The notes: generated by a model from the letters alone, not told the origin. A stretch of 64,000 nt of DNA from VRUE01 sp963701265 (GCA_963701265.1 OY969581.1:1736001-1800000); one strand, 5' to 3'. Positions 9,875-18,537 are shown, numbered from the stretch's first letter. Numbers and translations are program-made.

Positions 9875-11860
9875 TCGCATCCCGTCGAGGTCGCGGCGCA
9901 GCTCCTTGAGCTCGTCGCGAAGTCGGCCCGCCTCCTCGAAGCGCAGATCATCGGCGGCGGCGAGCATCTCCTCCTCCAGGGTGACGATCGTGCGCTCAAG
10001 CTCATCCGGGTCGGCGAACTCGCCGGCGGGCTTGCCGCGGCGCTTGCGCGGCGCCCGGTCCTCCATCGCCAGGAACTCGCTCATCTCCGAGATGCCCTTG
10101 CGCACGGTCGCCGGCGTGATCCCGTGCTCCTCGTTGTAGGCGAGCTGGATCGCCCGGCGACGGTCGGTCTCGCGCATCGCCGCTTTCATCGCCTCGGTCT
10201 CCTTGTCGGCGTACATCAGCACCCGACCGTTGACGTTGCGCGCCGCCCGGCCGATCGTCTGCACGAGGCTGGTCTCGCCGCGCAGGAAGCCCTCCTTGTC
10301 GGCGTCGAGGATCGCCACCAGGGAAACCTCGGGCAGGTCGAGCCCCTCGCGCAGCAGGTTGACCCCGACCAGCACGTCGTACTCGCCGAGCCGCAGGTCG
10401 CGGATGATCTGGATCCGTTCCAAGGTGTCGATCTCGGAGTGCAGGTAGCGCACCCTGACGCCGTACTCGAGCAGGTAGTTGGTCAGGTCCTCCGCCATCT
10501 TCTTGGTCAGCGTCGTGACCAGGACCCGGTCGCCTTCCTCGGCGACGCCCTTGATCTCGTTCATCAGGTCATCGATCTGGTTGCGCGTCGCCCGCAGCTC
10601 GATCTCGGGGTCGATGATTCCGGTCGGCCGCACGATCTGCTCGACCGTCCGGGTCGATTCGGTCCGCTCGAACGGCCCTGGCGTCGCCGAGACCATGACC
10701 AGCTGCGGCACCCGTTCGAGGAACTCGCCGAATTTGAGCGGGCGGTTGTCGATCGCCGAGGGCAACCGGAAGCCGTAGTCGATCAGGGTCTGCTTGCGCG
10801 AACGATCCCCCTCGTACATGCCGCCGATCTGCGGCACCGTCTGGTGGGACTCGTCGACGAAGACGACGAAGTCGTCGGGGAAGTAGTCGATCAGCGTGTG
10901 CGGCGGGCTGCCCTCGGGGCGGCCATCGAGGATGCGCGAGTAGTTCTCGATCCCCGAGGTGAAGCCGATCTCCTTCAGCATCTCGATGTCGTAGGCGGTG
11001 CGCTGGCGCAGCCGGTGCGCCTCCAGCTGCTTGCCCTCGGCCTCGAGTTCGGCCGTACGCGCGTTCAGTTCGTTGCGAATTTCATCGACCGCCCGCTCCA
11101 GCGTCTCGTCCCGGGTCACGTAGTGCGAGGCCGGCCAGACCGAGACGTGGTCGATCGTGTCGAGGACCTCACCCGTCAGCGGGTCGAAATGCTGGATTCC
11201 CTCGATCTCGTCGCCGAAGAGGGCGATCCGGTAGGCCGACTCGGCGTAGGAGGGCATGATCTCCAATACCTCGCCGCGGACCCGGAAGGCGCCGCGGCCC
11301 AGGACCGAGTCGTTGCGCTGGTACTGCATCTTGACCAGCTTGCGCAGCACCTCGTCGCGGTTGATCTCCTCGCCGACTTTGAAGAGCTGCATTTTTTCGT
11401 TGTAGACCTGGGGTGAGCCGATCCCGTAGATGCAGGAGACCGAGGCGACGATGATCACGTCGCGGCGGGCGAAGAGTGCCGCCGTGGCCGCGTGGCGCAG
11501 GCGGTCGATCTCGTCGTTGATCGAGGAGTCCTTCTCGATGTAGAGATCCTGGGCCGGAACGTAGGCCTCGGGCTGGTAGTAGTCGTAGTAGGAGACGAAG
11601 TACTCGACCTGGTTCTCGGGGAAGAACTCGCGGAACTCGTTGCAGAGCTGCGCCGCAAGGGTCTTGTTGTGGGCGATCACCAGCGAGGGCCGCTGCACCG
11701 CGGCGATCGTCGCCGCCATCGTGAAGGTCTTGCCGGTGCCGGTGGCGCCGAGCAGGGTCTGGAAGCGATCCCCCTCGGCCAGGCCCTCGGCCAAGCCAGC
11801 GATCGCCTTGGGCTGGTCCGCGGTCGGCGTGTAGGCCGGGTTGAGCTCGAATTCGGGCAC
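9863..11860 (-). CDS. uvrB: UvrABC excision nuclease subunit B
   Basis: 665 aa helicase-like DNA-damage verification subunit. Seen: LLGATGTGKTFTMA (Walker A, ~residue 40), the beta-hairpin YYDYYQPEAYVP, SVSCIYGIGSP, the DEAD-like VDESHQTVPQIGGMY, helicase motif VGVNLLREGLDLPEVSLVAILDADKEGFLR, IGRAARN, and the C-terminal UVR motif LEEEMLAAADDLRFEEAGRLRDEL that binds UvrC. The frame extends 183 codons upstream, but that part runs opposite to the DoxX-like gene; GTG 11860 (PEFELNPAY) is the conserved start and has a TATCGT box 6 nt before it. No LexA box was seen here, unlike uvrA. Confidence 0.97.
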   Translation of the reverse strand: MPEFELNPAYTPTADQPKAIAGLAEGLAEGDRFQTLLGATGTGKTFTMAATIAAVQRPSLVIAHNKTLAAQLCNEFREFFPENQVEYFVSYYDYYQPEAYVPAQDLYIEKDSSINDEIDRLRHAATAALFARRDVIIVASVSCIYGIGSPQVYNEKMQLFKVGEEINRDEVLRKLVKMQYQRNDSVLGRGAFRVRGEVLEIMPSYAESAYRIALFGDEIEGIQHFDPLTGEVLDTIDHVSVWPASHYVTRDETLERAVDEIRNELNARTAELEAEGKQLEAHRLRQRTAYDIEMLKEIGFTSGIENYSRILDGRPEGSPPHTLIDYFPDDFVVFVDESHQTVPQIGGMYEGDRSRKQTLIDYGFRLPSAIDNRPLKFGEFLERVPQLVMVSATPGPFERTESTRTVEQIVRPTGIIDPEIELRATRNQIDDLMNEIKGVAEEGDRVLVTTLTKKMAEDLTNYLLEYGVRVRYLHSEIDTLERIQIIRDLRLGEYDVLVGVNLLREGLDLPEVSLVAILDADKEGFLRGETSLVQTIGRAARNVNGRVLMYADKETEAMKAAMRETDRRRAIQLAYNEEHGITPATVRKGISEMSEFLAMEDRAPRKRRGKPAGEFADPDELERTIVTLEEEMLAAADDLRFEEAGRLRDELKELRRDLDGMRAGA

Positions 11861-11866
11861 GCGCTG

Positions 11867-11872
11867 ACGATA
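11867..11872 (-). promoter_or_regulatory. -10 box TATCGT, leaderless promoter of uvrB
   Basis: Ends 6 nt before GTG 11860. Faces the -10 box of the divergent DoxX-like gene 10 bp away. Confidence 0.5.
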
Positions 11873-11882
11873 GCGAGCGCAA

Positions 11883-11888
11883 TACACT
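11883..11888 (+). promoter_or_regulatory. -10 box TACACT of the DoxX-like gene
   Basis: Ends 8 nt before GTG 11897 in the 36-bp divergent spacer with uvrB; no ribosome site. Confidence 0.45.
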
Positions 11889-11896
11889 GCCCCGCC

Positions 11897-12265
11897 GTGA
11901 CCCGCTCGCAAAAGGCCCTTGCCGGTTTCTTCACCTTCACGGGGACGATGCACTTCGTCATCCCGCGCAGCTACGAAGCGATCATGCCGCCCTCGCTGCC
12001 CCGCCACAAAGAGGCGGTCGTGGTCAGCGGCATCGCCGAGATCGCCGGGGGCGTCGCGGTTCTGGTCCCCCCGACGCGCCGTTTTGCCCGCTGGTGGCTG
12101 CTCGCCCTGCTCGTGGCGGTCTTCCCCGCCAATGTGCATATGGCGGTCAACCCCGAGCAAGTGCAGGGGCTGGACCTGAAGAAAGTCCCGCGCTGGGCGC
12201 TCTGGGCCAGGCTGCCACTGCAGCCGCTGGCGATGCTCTGGGTCTGGCGAGCGACGCGCGACTAG
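11897..12265 (+). CDS. DoxX-like small membrane protein
   Basis: 122 aa, about four hydrophobic segments. Seen: KALAGFFTFTGTMHFVIPRSYEAIMPPSLPRH in the first third, then VVSGIAEIAGGVAVLVPPTRRFARWW and a PLQPLAMLWVW ending, the pattern of DoxX-family proteins (FxxxGxxHF...P..P). Members are inner-membrane proteins, some partners of thiol or respiratory chemistry; the role here is unknown. The GTG start follows a TACACT box by 8 nt. Divergent from uvrB with a 36-bp spacer, so the two promoters may be linked. Confidence 0.8.
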   Translation: MTRSQKALAGFFTFTGTMHFVIPRSYEAIMPPSLPRHKEAVVVSGIAEIAGGVAVLVPPTRRFARWWLLALLVAVFPANVHMAVNPEQVQGLDLKKVPRWALWARLPLQPLAMLWVWRATRD

Positions 12266-12355
12266 AAGTTCCCCGGCGTCCGATCCGCTAGCCCGGCATA
12301 AACGGAAGGTTTTGTGGGTAGGTGTTTTGTCCGTCAGTCTTTTGGCTGTAGCGCT

Positions 12356-12373
12356 TCTGTCTTCACAGACAGA
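12356..12373. promoter_or_regulatory. Inverted repeat TCTGTC-N6-GACAGA before the XRE gene
   Basis: Perfect 6-bp arms ending 11 bp before the ATG at 12385 and touching the weak -10 candidate GAGAAT (12372-12377). The position suits an autoregulatory operator for the XRE protein that follows. Confidence 0.45.
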
Positions 12374-12384
12374 GAATTGCCGGA

Positions 12385-12633
12385 ATGAAACCACGCGAAC
12401 GTTTCGCAATTAATCTGCGTAAGGCGCGCAAGAAGAAGGCCATCTCGCAGGAGGAGTTGGGTTTCCGCTGCGACCTGCACCGGACCGAGATCTCGCTGCT
12501 CGAGCGCGGTGGCCGCGAGCCCCGCCTGGGCACGATCGTCAAGCTCGCCGGCTCGCTCGACACCACCCCGGAACAGCTCTGCGAAGGCGTCACCTGGCTG
12601 CCCGGCAAGAGCAAATTCCAGATCAAAAAGTAG
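12385..12633 (+). CDS. XRE-family helix-turn-helix regulator
   Basis: 82 aa. Almost the whole protein is an HTH_3 domain: RFAINLRKARKKKAISQEELGFRCDLHRTEISLLERGGREPRLGTIVKLAGSLDTTPEQL, with the recognition helix around HRTEISLLERG. A lone DNA-binding domain with a short basic tail. It resembles plasmid or phage control proteins, and the region just upstream (12301-12380) is unusually AT-rich for this window, which could mark acquired DNA. No toxin or restriction gene is adjacent. A candidate operator (12356-12373) suggests autoregulation. Confidence 0.88.
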   Translation: MKPRERFAINLRKARKKKAISQEELGFRCDLHRTEISLLERGGREPRLGTIVKLAGSLDTTPEQLCEGVTWLPGKSKFQIKK

Positions 12634-12637
12634 CCCG

Positions 12638-13162
12638 CTAGGGCAGTAGCTGTTCGAGTAGCCCTTCTACGGGGCCAAGGAAGCCTTGGACATCGTCGAG
12701 CAGGGATTCGGCGTTGTTGATCAGTTCGATCGCCTGGTCGAGTGGGATGTTGCGCAGGGTTTCGCGCAGTGGCGCGGCGAGCAACGGGTTGAGGGCGCCT
12801 GCTTCTTCGGCATCGTCGACGGCGCGCAGCAGACCGGCCCGCACCGCCCGTGCCAGCTTGGCGTCGCTGATTTCGTAACGGTCGGTGAAGCGTTCGCGGG
12901 ACTCAGGCGTGGCCAGGGCCCGGGCCAGCGCCTCGCGGCTGACGCCGAGCTGACAGGCGGCGCCGTCGAGGGCGGAGAGGGTGAACTGCTCGGCGATCTG
13001 CTGCAGGCCTTCGGGGTTGCGCCAGGGTCGATGCTCGCACGGGTCCTGGGTCTTTGCCGGCGTGTAGGAGGACCCACCGGCGGCGAGGTAGATACCGACC
13101 AGGGCGACCGCGGCGAGAATCGAGCCGACAACGAGGAGCTGCGCTCGGCGCTCGGCGTTCAC
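12638..13162 (-). CDS. Membrane-anchored protein of unknown function
   Basis: 174 aa. One N-terminal membrane helix (residues ~8-28, LLVVGSILAAVALVGIYLAAGG) followed by an extracytoplasmic domain of helices rich in Ala, Glu and Arg with two cysteines (CEHRPW ~42, ACQLG ~69) that could pair. No family recognised. Its ATG overlaps the MFS transporter stop by 4 bp, so it is the last gene of the rpsA-coaE-slt-MFS run and is probably coupled to the transporter, perhaps as an accessory protein (inference). Confidence 0.7.
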   Translation of the reverse strand: MNAERRAQLLVVGSILAAVALVGIYLAAGGSSYTPAKTQDPCEHRPWRNPEGLQQIAEQFTLSALDGAACQLGVSREALARALATPESRERFTDRYEISDAKLARAVRAGLLRAVDDAEEAGALNPLLAAPLRETLRNIPLDQAIELINNAESLLDDVQGFLGPVEGLLEQLLP

Positions 13163-14532
13163 AGCTCGACCCTGCGCGCCAGCGCGATCGGGATCAGCGA
13201 GAGCAGCCCGATCAGGGCGGCCAAGCCGAAGGAGGGACTGAAGGCGTGCGTTGCACCGCGGTTGAGCTGGTCCTGCAGTTCGTCCCGCAACTGCACCACC
13301 TCGTCGCGTTCGGCGGGATCGTCGGGCAGCGGCTCGAAGGCCGGGCCGATCGTCGGCACCTTGCCCTTCTCCTCGTCCAGGCGGCTCTCGATTTTCTGCG
13401 CCAGGTCGAGCTTGAGCAAGGGCGGCACGCGCGAATCCAGAATCACCGCCGTGCCGGCGTCAATCGCTTCACTGCGCTGCTCGGCGATGTCGTGGGTGAA
13501 GATCGGCGTCACCGCGAGAATCCCGATCACGACGCCGGCGTGACGGGCGGAGATCGTCCAGCCACCATGAATCGCCTGCGGCGCCCGCCCGCTCAACGCG
13601 GTCTCGGTCAGCGCCGAGAGCACCAGGGCGAGGCCGATCCCGATCATCACCTGCGGCGGCAGGGTGAGCGCGACCTCCGCCTTGGGCAGCAGCGCCAAGC
13701 CACCCAGCCCACCCGAGACGAGGATCGCGCCGGCCGCTGCACGCGCACGGTCGCTCGGCACCAACCCGTCGAGCCGGCTGCCGATCAGCGCCGCCACGGG
13801 CATCACGCTGACCACGATCGCTGCTCCGATCGGAGTCAGCCGCCAGCCCTCGATCAGGAGCAGCACAAGCAGGAACAAGGCGCCGGCGATCGCGGCGGAG
13901 ACCAGGGCCAGGGCAAGATTCGCGAGCAGGTGCGGTCTGCCGGTCGGCCGCAGCTCCGTGGAGAGCACGCCGGTGGCAGCCTCGTGCCGGGCGACGGCGA
14001 GGATCGGCACCGCGGCCGCCAGTGCGATCGGCACCTGGATCAGGAAGATCGACTGCCAGGAGACCAGCTCGGTGAGCAGGCCGCCGATCGCCGGCCCCAG
14101 CGCCGCTCCGGTTGCTCCCGCCGTCGCCCAGAGAGCCGCCGCGCGGCGCTCGGAGCCGACCGTGGCCGGCAACAGCTCGAGCACCGCCGTCACCGCGAGA
14201 GCCCCGCCGAGCGCCTGCACGCAGCGGGCCGCGATCAGCGTGCTGAGCTGGTCGGCGATGCCGCAGGCAAGCCCGGCTCCGGCAAAGACGGCAAGCCCGA
14301 CAGCGGCGCTGCGACCCGGACCGACTCGGCGCGCCAGGTGCGCGGCCGGCACGGCGGCAAGCGCCATCACCAAGTTGAAGGAGACGAGGACCCAACTGAC
14401 GCCGGCAACGCTGGTGTCGAGCTCGCGGTAGATCTCCGGCAGCGCCAGGACGACGATCGAGGAGTCGGCCAGGACCAGGCCGACCGCGAGCGCCAGCGCT
14501 GCGACGCGGGGTCGCGGGGCCTCAGCGCCCAT
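13159..14532 (-). CDS. MFS transporter, DHA2 (14-helix) type
   Basis: 457 aa membrane exporter. Seen: ALALAVGLVLADSSIVVLALPEIYRELDTSVAGVSWVLVSFNLVMALAAVPAAHLARRVG, which matches TM1-TM2 and the loop 2-3 motif of EmrB/QacA-type DHA2 transporters, and WATAGATGAALGPAIGGLLTELVSWQSIFLIQVPIA, the antiporter motif C. A soluble stretch of about 90 residues (~340-430) lies before the last helix, as in other DHA2 proteins. The substrate is unknown. It overlaps the transglycosylase gene by 11 bp. Confidence 0.85.
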   Translation of the reverse strand: MGAEAPRPRVAALALAVGLVLADSSIVVLALPEIYRELDTSVAGVSWVLVSFNLVMALAAVPAAHLARRVGPGRSAAVGLAVFAGAGLACGIADQLSTLIAARCVQALGGALAVTAVLELLPATVGSERRAAALWATAGATGAALGPAIGGLLTELVSWQSIFLIQVPIALAAAVPILAVARHEAATGVLSTELRPTGRPHLLANLALALVSAAIAGALFLLVLLLIEGWRLTPIGAAIVVSVMPVAALIGSRLDGLVPSDRARAAAGAILVSGGLGGLALLPKAEVALTLPPQVMIGIGLALVLSALTETALSGRAPQAIHGGWTISARHAGVVIGILAVTPIFTHDIAEQRSEAIDAGTAVILDSRVPPLLKLDLAQKIESRLDEEKGKVPTIGPAFEPLPDDPAERDEVVQLRDELQDQLNRGATHAFSPSFGLAALIGLLSLIPIALARRVEL

Positions 14533-15121
14533 AGCCCAGCTCCTTGCCGTACTCGTCCCGGTAGGCGCCCTGCTTCTCCAGCACCTCTTCGACGTAGGCG
14601 CGGGTTTCGGGGAAGGGAATCCCTTTGACGTTCAGATCGCTGCCGCCCCACTCGTCGGCGTTCCCAGGGCCGGCGTTGTAGGCGGCGAGTGCGGCGGCGA
14701 CATCACCGTCGTAGCGATCGAGCAGTTCGCGCAGCAGGTAGGTGCCGTAGCGAATGTTGATTTCGGGGTCGCCGAGGTCCTTGAGCTTGAAGGTCGTGCC
14801 GCCGCTATGGCGCTCGATTTCGTTGGCCGCATCCGGGGTGATCTGCATCAGGCCGCGGGCCCCAGCGCTCGAAGTACGGTCGCTGAACTTCGACTCCGAG
14901 TAGATGACCGCAGCGATCAGCGCCGCGTCGACTTCCTTTTCGCGCGATTGCTGACGGATTACATCCTCGTGCTTCAGCGGCAGCGTCAGCTCCTGGATCG
15001 CCTTGTCCACAGTCCCCGCCAGCAGCACCCCGGCGACGATAGCGGCGGCAACCAGGGCGGCGCCAATCGCCAGGCGGCGCCTTCTCCGTTTCCTAATGCG
15101 GCGGTTTCTCCCCGGGCTCAT
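14522..15121 (-). CDS. Membrane-anchored lytic transglycosylase (SLT domain)
   Basis: 199 aa. Basic N-terminus, one membrane helix (~residues 17-38), then a soluble-lytic-transglycosylase fold: AALIAAVIYSESKFSDRTSSAGARGLMQITPDAA, where the Glu of SES is the catalytic acid and GARGLMQI the family motif; later YGTYLLRELLDRYDGDVAAALAAYNAGPGN. It cleaves peptidoglycan glycan strands outside the membrane, for wall remodelling. Its ATG overlaps coaE by 4 bp. Placement after coaE is a recurrent actinobacterial arrangement. Confidence 0.92.
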   Translation of the reverse strand: MSPGRNRRIRKRRRRRLAIGAALVAAAIVAGVLLAGTVDKAIQELTLPLKHEDVIRQQSREKEVDAALIAAVIYSESKFSDRTSSAGARGLMQITPDAANEIERHSGGTTFKLKDLGDPEINIRYGTYLLRELLDRYDGDVAAALAAYNAGPGNADEWGGSDLNVKGIPFPETRAYVEEVLEKQGAYRDEYGKELGYGR

Positions 15122-15696
15122 CCATCCAGCTTCGCGATCAGAGTGGACAGGCGCTGCTCGAGATCCTCGAGCGTGCCGTCGTTCTCGATCACGTGCTCGG
15201 CTCGAGCCGCCTTTTCCTCCTGGCCGAGCTGGCGCGCCTCGCGCTCGCCAACCAGCGCGTGACCACGCGCCTCGGCGCGGGCGCGGCGGACCTCGTCAGA
15301 GGTGACGACGGCAACAGTGGTGTCGAAGACGGGCTCCATCTCGGACTCGAAGAGCAGCGGCACCTCGACGACGGCGACTGCGACATCGTCCCCCAGCGAA
15401 GCGAGCCAGCTGCCGATCCGCTCCCCCACCAGCGGGTGGATCTGCGCCTCCAGCCACTTCAGCTGCTCTGGGTCCGCAAACACGATTTCGCCGATCTTGG
15501 TGCGGTTGACCCGGCCATCGGGCGCCACCTCCCCACCCCAGCGCTCGCTCAACCGTCCCAGCAGCGGTTCGGAGTCGAGCAGCTCGTGGACCACGGCGTC
15601 GCTGGAGATCGTCGCCGCTCCAAGCCGCTCAAAGGCCGCCAGAGACTCTGACTTCCCAGCCGCAATACCACCGGTCAAGCCGATAGTCAGCGGCAC
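15118..15696 (-). CDS. coaE: Dephospho-CoA kinase
   Basis: 192 aa. Phosphorylates the 3'-hydroxyl of dephospho-CoA, the final step of CoA synthesis. Seen: P-loop GLTGGIAAGKSESLAAFERLGA, SSDAVVHELL, GRVNRTKIGEIVFADPEQLKWLEAQIHPLV and VEVPLLFESEMEPVFDTTVAVV, the order expected of CoaE. It starts at GTG 15696, 6 bp after the rpsA stop. rpsA-coaE adjacency is typical of actinobacteria. The C-terminus is short compared with the mycobacterial CoaE fusion to a GrpB-like domain. Confidence 0.96.
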   Translation of the reverse strand: MPLTIGLTGGIAAGKSESLAAFERLGAATISSDAVVHELLDSEPLLGRLSERWGGEVAPDGRVNRTKIGEIVFADPEQLKWLEAQIHPLVGERIGSWLASLGDDVAVAVVEVPLLFESEMEPVFDTTVAVVTSDEVRRARAEARGHALVGEREARQLGQEEKAARAEHVIENDGTLEDLEQRLSTLIAKLDG

Positions 15697-15702
15697 GGCG
15701 AG

Positions 15703-17307
15703 CTAAGACTCGGAGGGATCCTCGGCGGGCGACTCGGCATCGTCGGACTCGCCGGCAGCCGCGTCGGTGTCATCGGGCGAATCCGGCCGCTCCTGCACCG
15801 ATTCCCCCTCCTGATGCTCGCCTTCCTCAGGCGCCTCAGCAACCGGCTCCGCTGCCTGCTCGGCCGCGGGCTCTTCAGCAACCTCGGCCGGCGTCTCCTC
15901 AGCGGGCGGAGCCTCCTCAACCTCAGGAGCTTGGGGCTCTTCGGCGGCCGGAGCTTCGGCCTCAACGGCCGGAGCCTCGTCAGCATCAGCCGAAGTCGCA
16001 TCTCCAGCGGGTGGTGTGGAGGTCGGCTCTTCGCCCGCAGCTTGCGAGGACGAAGAGTCGTCCTCCGCGACAGGACCCGCTGGCGACGCGCCCTCGTCTG
16101 ACTCCTCGCCGGTGGATCCCTCTGCTGCCTCCTGAATCTGCGCCCCGAGGTCACCCATCGGCATCTTCTGCTCCTCAACCTGCTTGATGCTGAGCGAGAG
16201 TCGGCGCCGCTCCTCGTCGATCTCGAGGATCTTGACGTCAAGCGCTGCACCGGGCTCAACCACCTCGCTGGGGCTCTCGACGTGATGGTCGGCAAGCTCG
16301 GAGATGTGGACCAGGCCCTCGACTCCGGGCAGGATCTCGACGAAGGCGCCGAAGGCGACGACCTTGGTCACCGTGCCGCCGAGCACGTCGCCGGGCCGGT
16401 GGGCGCTGATCACGCGCTGCCAGGGATCCTCCTGGGTCTGCTTCAGACCCAGCGAGATGCGCTGGCGGTCGCGGTCGATGTCAAGCACCTTGATCCGCAC
16501 GGTGTCGCCGATCGCCACCACCTCTGAGGGATGGTTGACGTGGCTCCAGGAAAGCTCGGAAATGTGGATCAGGCCGTCGATGCCGTCGAGGTCGACGAAG
16601 GCGCCGAAGTCGACGATGTTGGAGATCTTGCCCTCGACCACCTGGCCGGGCTCGAGGCGACCGAGGATCTGCTCGCGCACCTCCTTGCGCTCTTCCTCGA
16701 GCACGGCGCGCCGCGAAAGCACCACGTTGTTGCGGCTGCGGTTGAGCTCGATCACTTTGCACTCAAGCGTCTGGCTCATGAACTCGTCGAGGTTGTGGAC
16801 GCGGCGGATGTCGACCAGCGAAGCGGGCAGGAAGCCGCGCACCCCGAGGTCGAGGATGAGGCCACCCTTGACGACCTCGATCACGTTGCCTTCGACCGGT
16901 TCGCCGGACTCGGCGGCAGCCTCGATGCGGCGCCAGGCCTTCTCGAAGCGGGCGCGCTTCTTGGAGAGGATCAGGCGGCCGTCGGCGTCTTCCTTGGTGA
17001 GGACGAGCGCGTCGACCTCCTCGCCCTGCTCGACCTCGTCAGCCGGGTTGACCGACTTGCGGATCGAGAGCTCGTGCGAGGGGATGACCCCCTCCGACTT
17101 GTAGCCGATGTCGACCAGGACCTCGTCCTTGTCGATCCGCACGACCTTGCCTTTGACGACGTCGCCCTCCTCGAAGGAGACCATCGTCGCCGCGTAGTTG
17201 GGGACGATCTGGCCGTCGATTTCGAGCAGCAGGCCGCCCGAGCCCTCAACCGGCGAGCCGGCGGGAGCCTCAGGAGCAGGGGTCAAGGTCGTATCGGTCA
17301 CGGACAC
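15703..17307 (-). CDS. rpsA: 30S ribosomal protein S1
   Basis: About 534 aa mRNA-binding ribosomal protein. Four S1 OB-folds are visible: GDVVKGKVVRIDKDEVLVDIGYKSEGVIP, GEPVEGNVIEVVKGGLILDLGVRGFLP, GQVVEGKISNIVDFGAFVDLDGIDGLIHISELS, and GDVLGGTVTKVVAFGAFVEILPGVEGLVHISELA. A tail of about 140 residues rich in Ala, Glu, Pro and Asp follows, longer and more acidic than in most actinobacterial S1 proteins. The open frame runs 370 codons further upstream, but over the divergent reductase gene; GTG 17307 is chosen from homology and from the -10 hexamer 8 nt upstream. With a leaderless mRNA, S1 would not need its own ribosome site. Confidence 0.95.
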   Translation of the reverse strand: MSVTDTTLTPAPEAPAGSPVEGSGGLLLEIDGQIVPNYAATMVSFEEGDVVKGKVVRIDKDEVLVDIGYKSEGVIPSHELSIRKSVNPADEVEQGEEVDALVLTKEDADGRLILSKKRARFEKAWRRIEAAAESGEPVEGNVIEVVKGGLILDLGVRGFLPASLVDIRRVHNLDEFMSQTLECKVIELNRSRNNVVLSRRAVLEEERKEVREQILGRLEPGQVVEGKISNIVDFGAFVDLDGIDGLIHISELSWSHVNHPSEVVAIGDTVRIKVLDIDRDRQRISLGLKQTQEDPWQRVISAHRPGDVLGGTVTKVVAFGAFVEILPGVEGLVHISELADHHVESPSEVVEPGAALDVKILEIDEERRRLSLSIKQVEEQKMPMGDLGAQIQEAAEGSTGEESDEGASPAGPVAEDDSSSSQAAGEEPTSTPPAGDATSADADEAPAVEAEAPAAEEPQAPEVEEAPPAEETPAEVAEEPAAEQAAEPVAEAPEEGEHQEGESVQERPDSPDDTDAAAGESDDAESPAEDPSES

Positions 17308-17314
17308 AGCGGGG

Positions 17315-17321
17315 GATAATT
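17315..17321. promoter_or_regulatory. Overlapping divergent -10 boxes for rpsA and the FAD reductase
   Basis: GATAAT (17315-17320, plus) lies 5 nt before GTG 17326 and AATTAT (17321-17316, minus) lies 8 nt before GTG 17307. The same seven base pairs serve both strands, and both mRNAs would be leaderless. The whole divergent spacer is 18 bp. Confidence 0.6.
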
Positions 17322-17325
17322 GCAG

Positions 17326-18537
17326 GTGGATACTCTCTGCGTCGTGCCGATCCGAGCGACCAAACGCGGCGAGGAGCGTACGCCGCTCGAAGGCAGCCAT
17401 GACGTGCTGATCTGCGGGGCCAGCTTCGCCGGTCTCGCGGTGGCCCGCGAGCTGGCCGGATCGGGGGCCGACGTGCTGATCATCGATCGCTACGAGATCG
17501 GCGAGCGCCAGACCTCGGCCTGCGGCATCCCGACCCTGTGGATGGAAGCGCTGGGGCTGATGGAGGCCGAGCGCCAGCGCTTCGACTCGCTGCTGATGCA
17601 CACGCCGCACGGCGACGCCCGCTACCGGTTGCCCTTCACCTTCTCCACCTTCGACTACCGCGAGCTCTGCGCCCTGCTCTGGCGCGACTGCGACGCCCGC
17701 TTCGAGACCGCCAAGGTCAACGGACGCGCACCGGCCACCAACGGTGACGGCGCGATCGCGATCGACACCGACCGCGGCGTGATCTCGGCTCCGCTCGTCG
17801 TCGACGCGCTCGGTTGGCGCCGCATGCTGGCCAACGGGGACGGCTACCAGCCACCCGACGCGCCGCTCTCGCGCGGCCTCGAGGTTCACCCCGAGGGCAA
17901 AGGCGAGGACCTGGAGATCTGGATCGACCGCCGCTACGTGCCCGCCGGTTACGGCTGGAGCTTCCCCGCCCGCGACGAGCTGCGCATCGGCGTCGGCTCC
18001 TTCGACCCGCGCTTTCACGTGCGCGAGACGACCGAGCTGCTGGCCGAAGACCTCGACGCCGACCGCGTCCGCTACCAGGGCAACTGGATCCCCCACAAGC
18101 TGCGCAAGGGCACCGAGGGCGGCATCTTCTTCGCCGGCGATTCCGCCGGCCACTGCCTGCCGCTCAGCGCCGAGGGCATCCGCACCGCGCTCTACTTCGG
18201 GATCGCCCTCGGCCGTGAGCTGCGCGGCGTCCTCGACGGCTGGCAGGACCGCGAGGCGGCGGCAACCCGCTACGCCGAGTTCAACGACTCGCACGAGTGG
18301 AAGTTCAGCTGGATGCTGCGGGTGCAGAAGCTGGTGCCGAAGATCCCGCCGCGGCTGCTCGGGCCGCTGGTCCGCCTGCTCGGCAACAAGCGCTTCATCA
18401 AGTGGTCCTTCAACCACTACCTGCAGATCGCACCGCCGGAGTTCGCCTCAGCGAACGATCAGAACGGTGCCGGCCAGAAGCAGTACGACGCCGGCGACCC
18501 GCTCCGGGCTGAGCGCGACCTGGTCGAGGCCGAATAG
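17326..18537 (+). CDS. FAD-dependent oxidoreductase, geranylgeranyl-reductase-like
   Basis: About 403 aa. Seen: Rossmann FAD motif DVLICGASFAGLAVARELAGSGADVLIIDR near the N-terminus, then the GD motif region GGIFFAGDSAGHCLPLSAEGIRTALYFGIALGRELRG (~residues 265-300) typical of the geranylgeranyl reductase/halogenase branch of flavoproteins. Members saturate isoprenoid chains of lipids or quinones; the substrate here is not determined. The start is uncertain between GTG 17326 and GTG 17344; 17326 is preferred because of the -10 box. Its last 90 bp overlap the end of the convergent transporter gene. Confidence 0.8.
   Translation: MDTLCVVPIRATKRGEERTPLEGSHDVLICGASFAGLAVARELAGSGADVLIIDRYEIGERQTSACGIPTLWMEALGLMEAERQRFDSLLMHTPHGDARYRLPFTFSTFDYRELCALLWRDCDARFETAKVNGRAPATNGDGAIAIDTDRGVISAPLVVDALGWRRMLANGDGYQPPDAPLSRGLEVHPEGKGEDLEIWIDRRYVPAGYGWSFPARDELRIGVGSFDPRFHVRETTELLAEDLDADRVRYQGNWIPHKLRKGTEGGIFFAGDSAGHCLPLSAEGIRTALYFGIALGRELRGVLDGWQDREAAATRYAEFNDSHEWKFSWMLRVQKLVPKIPPRLLGPLVRLLGNKRFIKWSFNHYLQIAPPEFASANDQNGAGQKQYDAGDPLRAERDLVEAE

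Noticed and set aside
11861..12409. 183-codon N-terminal extension of uvrB
   Set aside because: Overlaps the DoxX-like gene in antisense; UvrB homologues start at the FELNPAY region.
17308..18417. Extension of rpsA upstream by 370 codons
   Set aside because: It runs antisense through the FAD reductase; S1 families start at the first OB-fold, and the -10 box fits GTG 17307.
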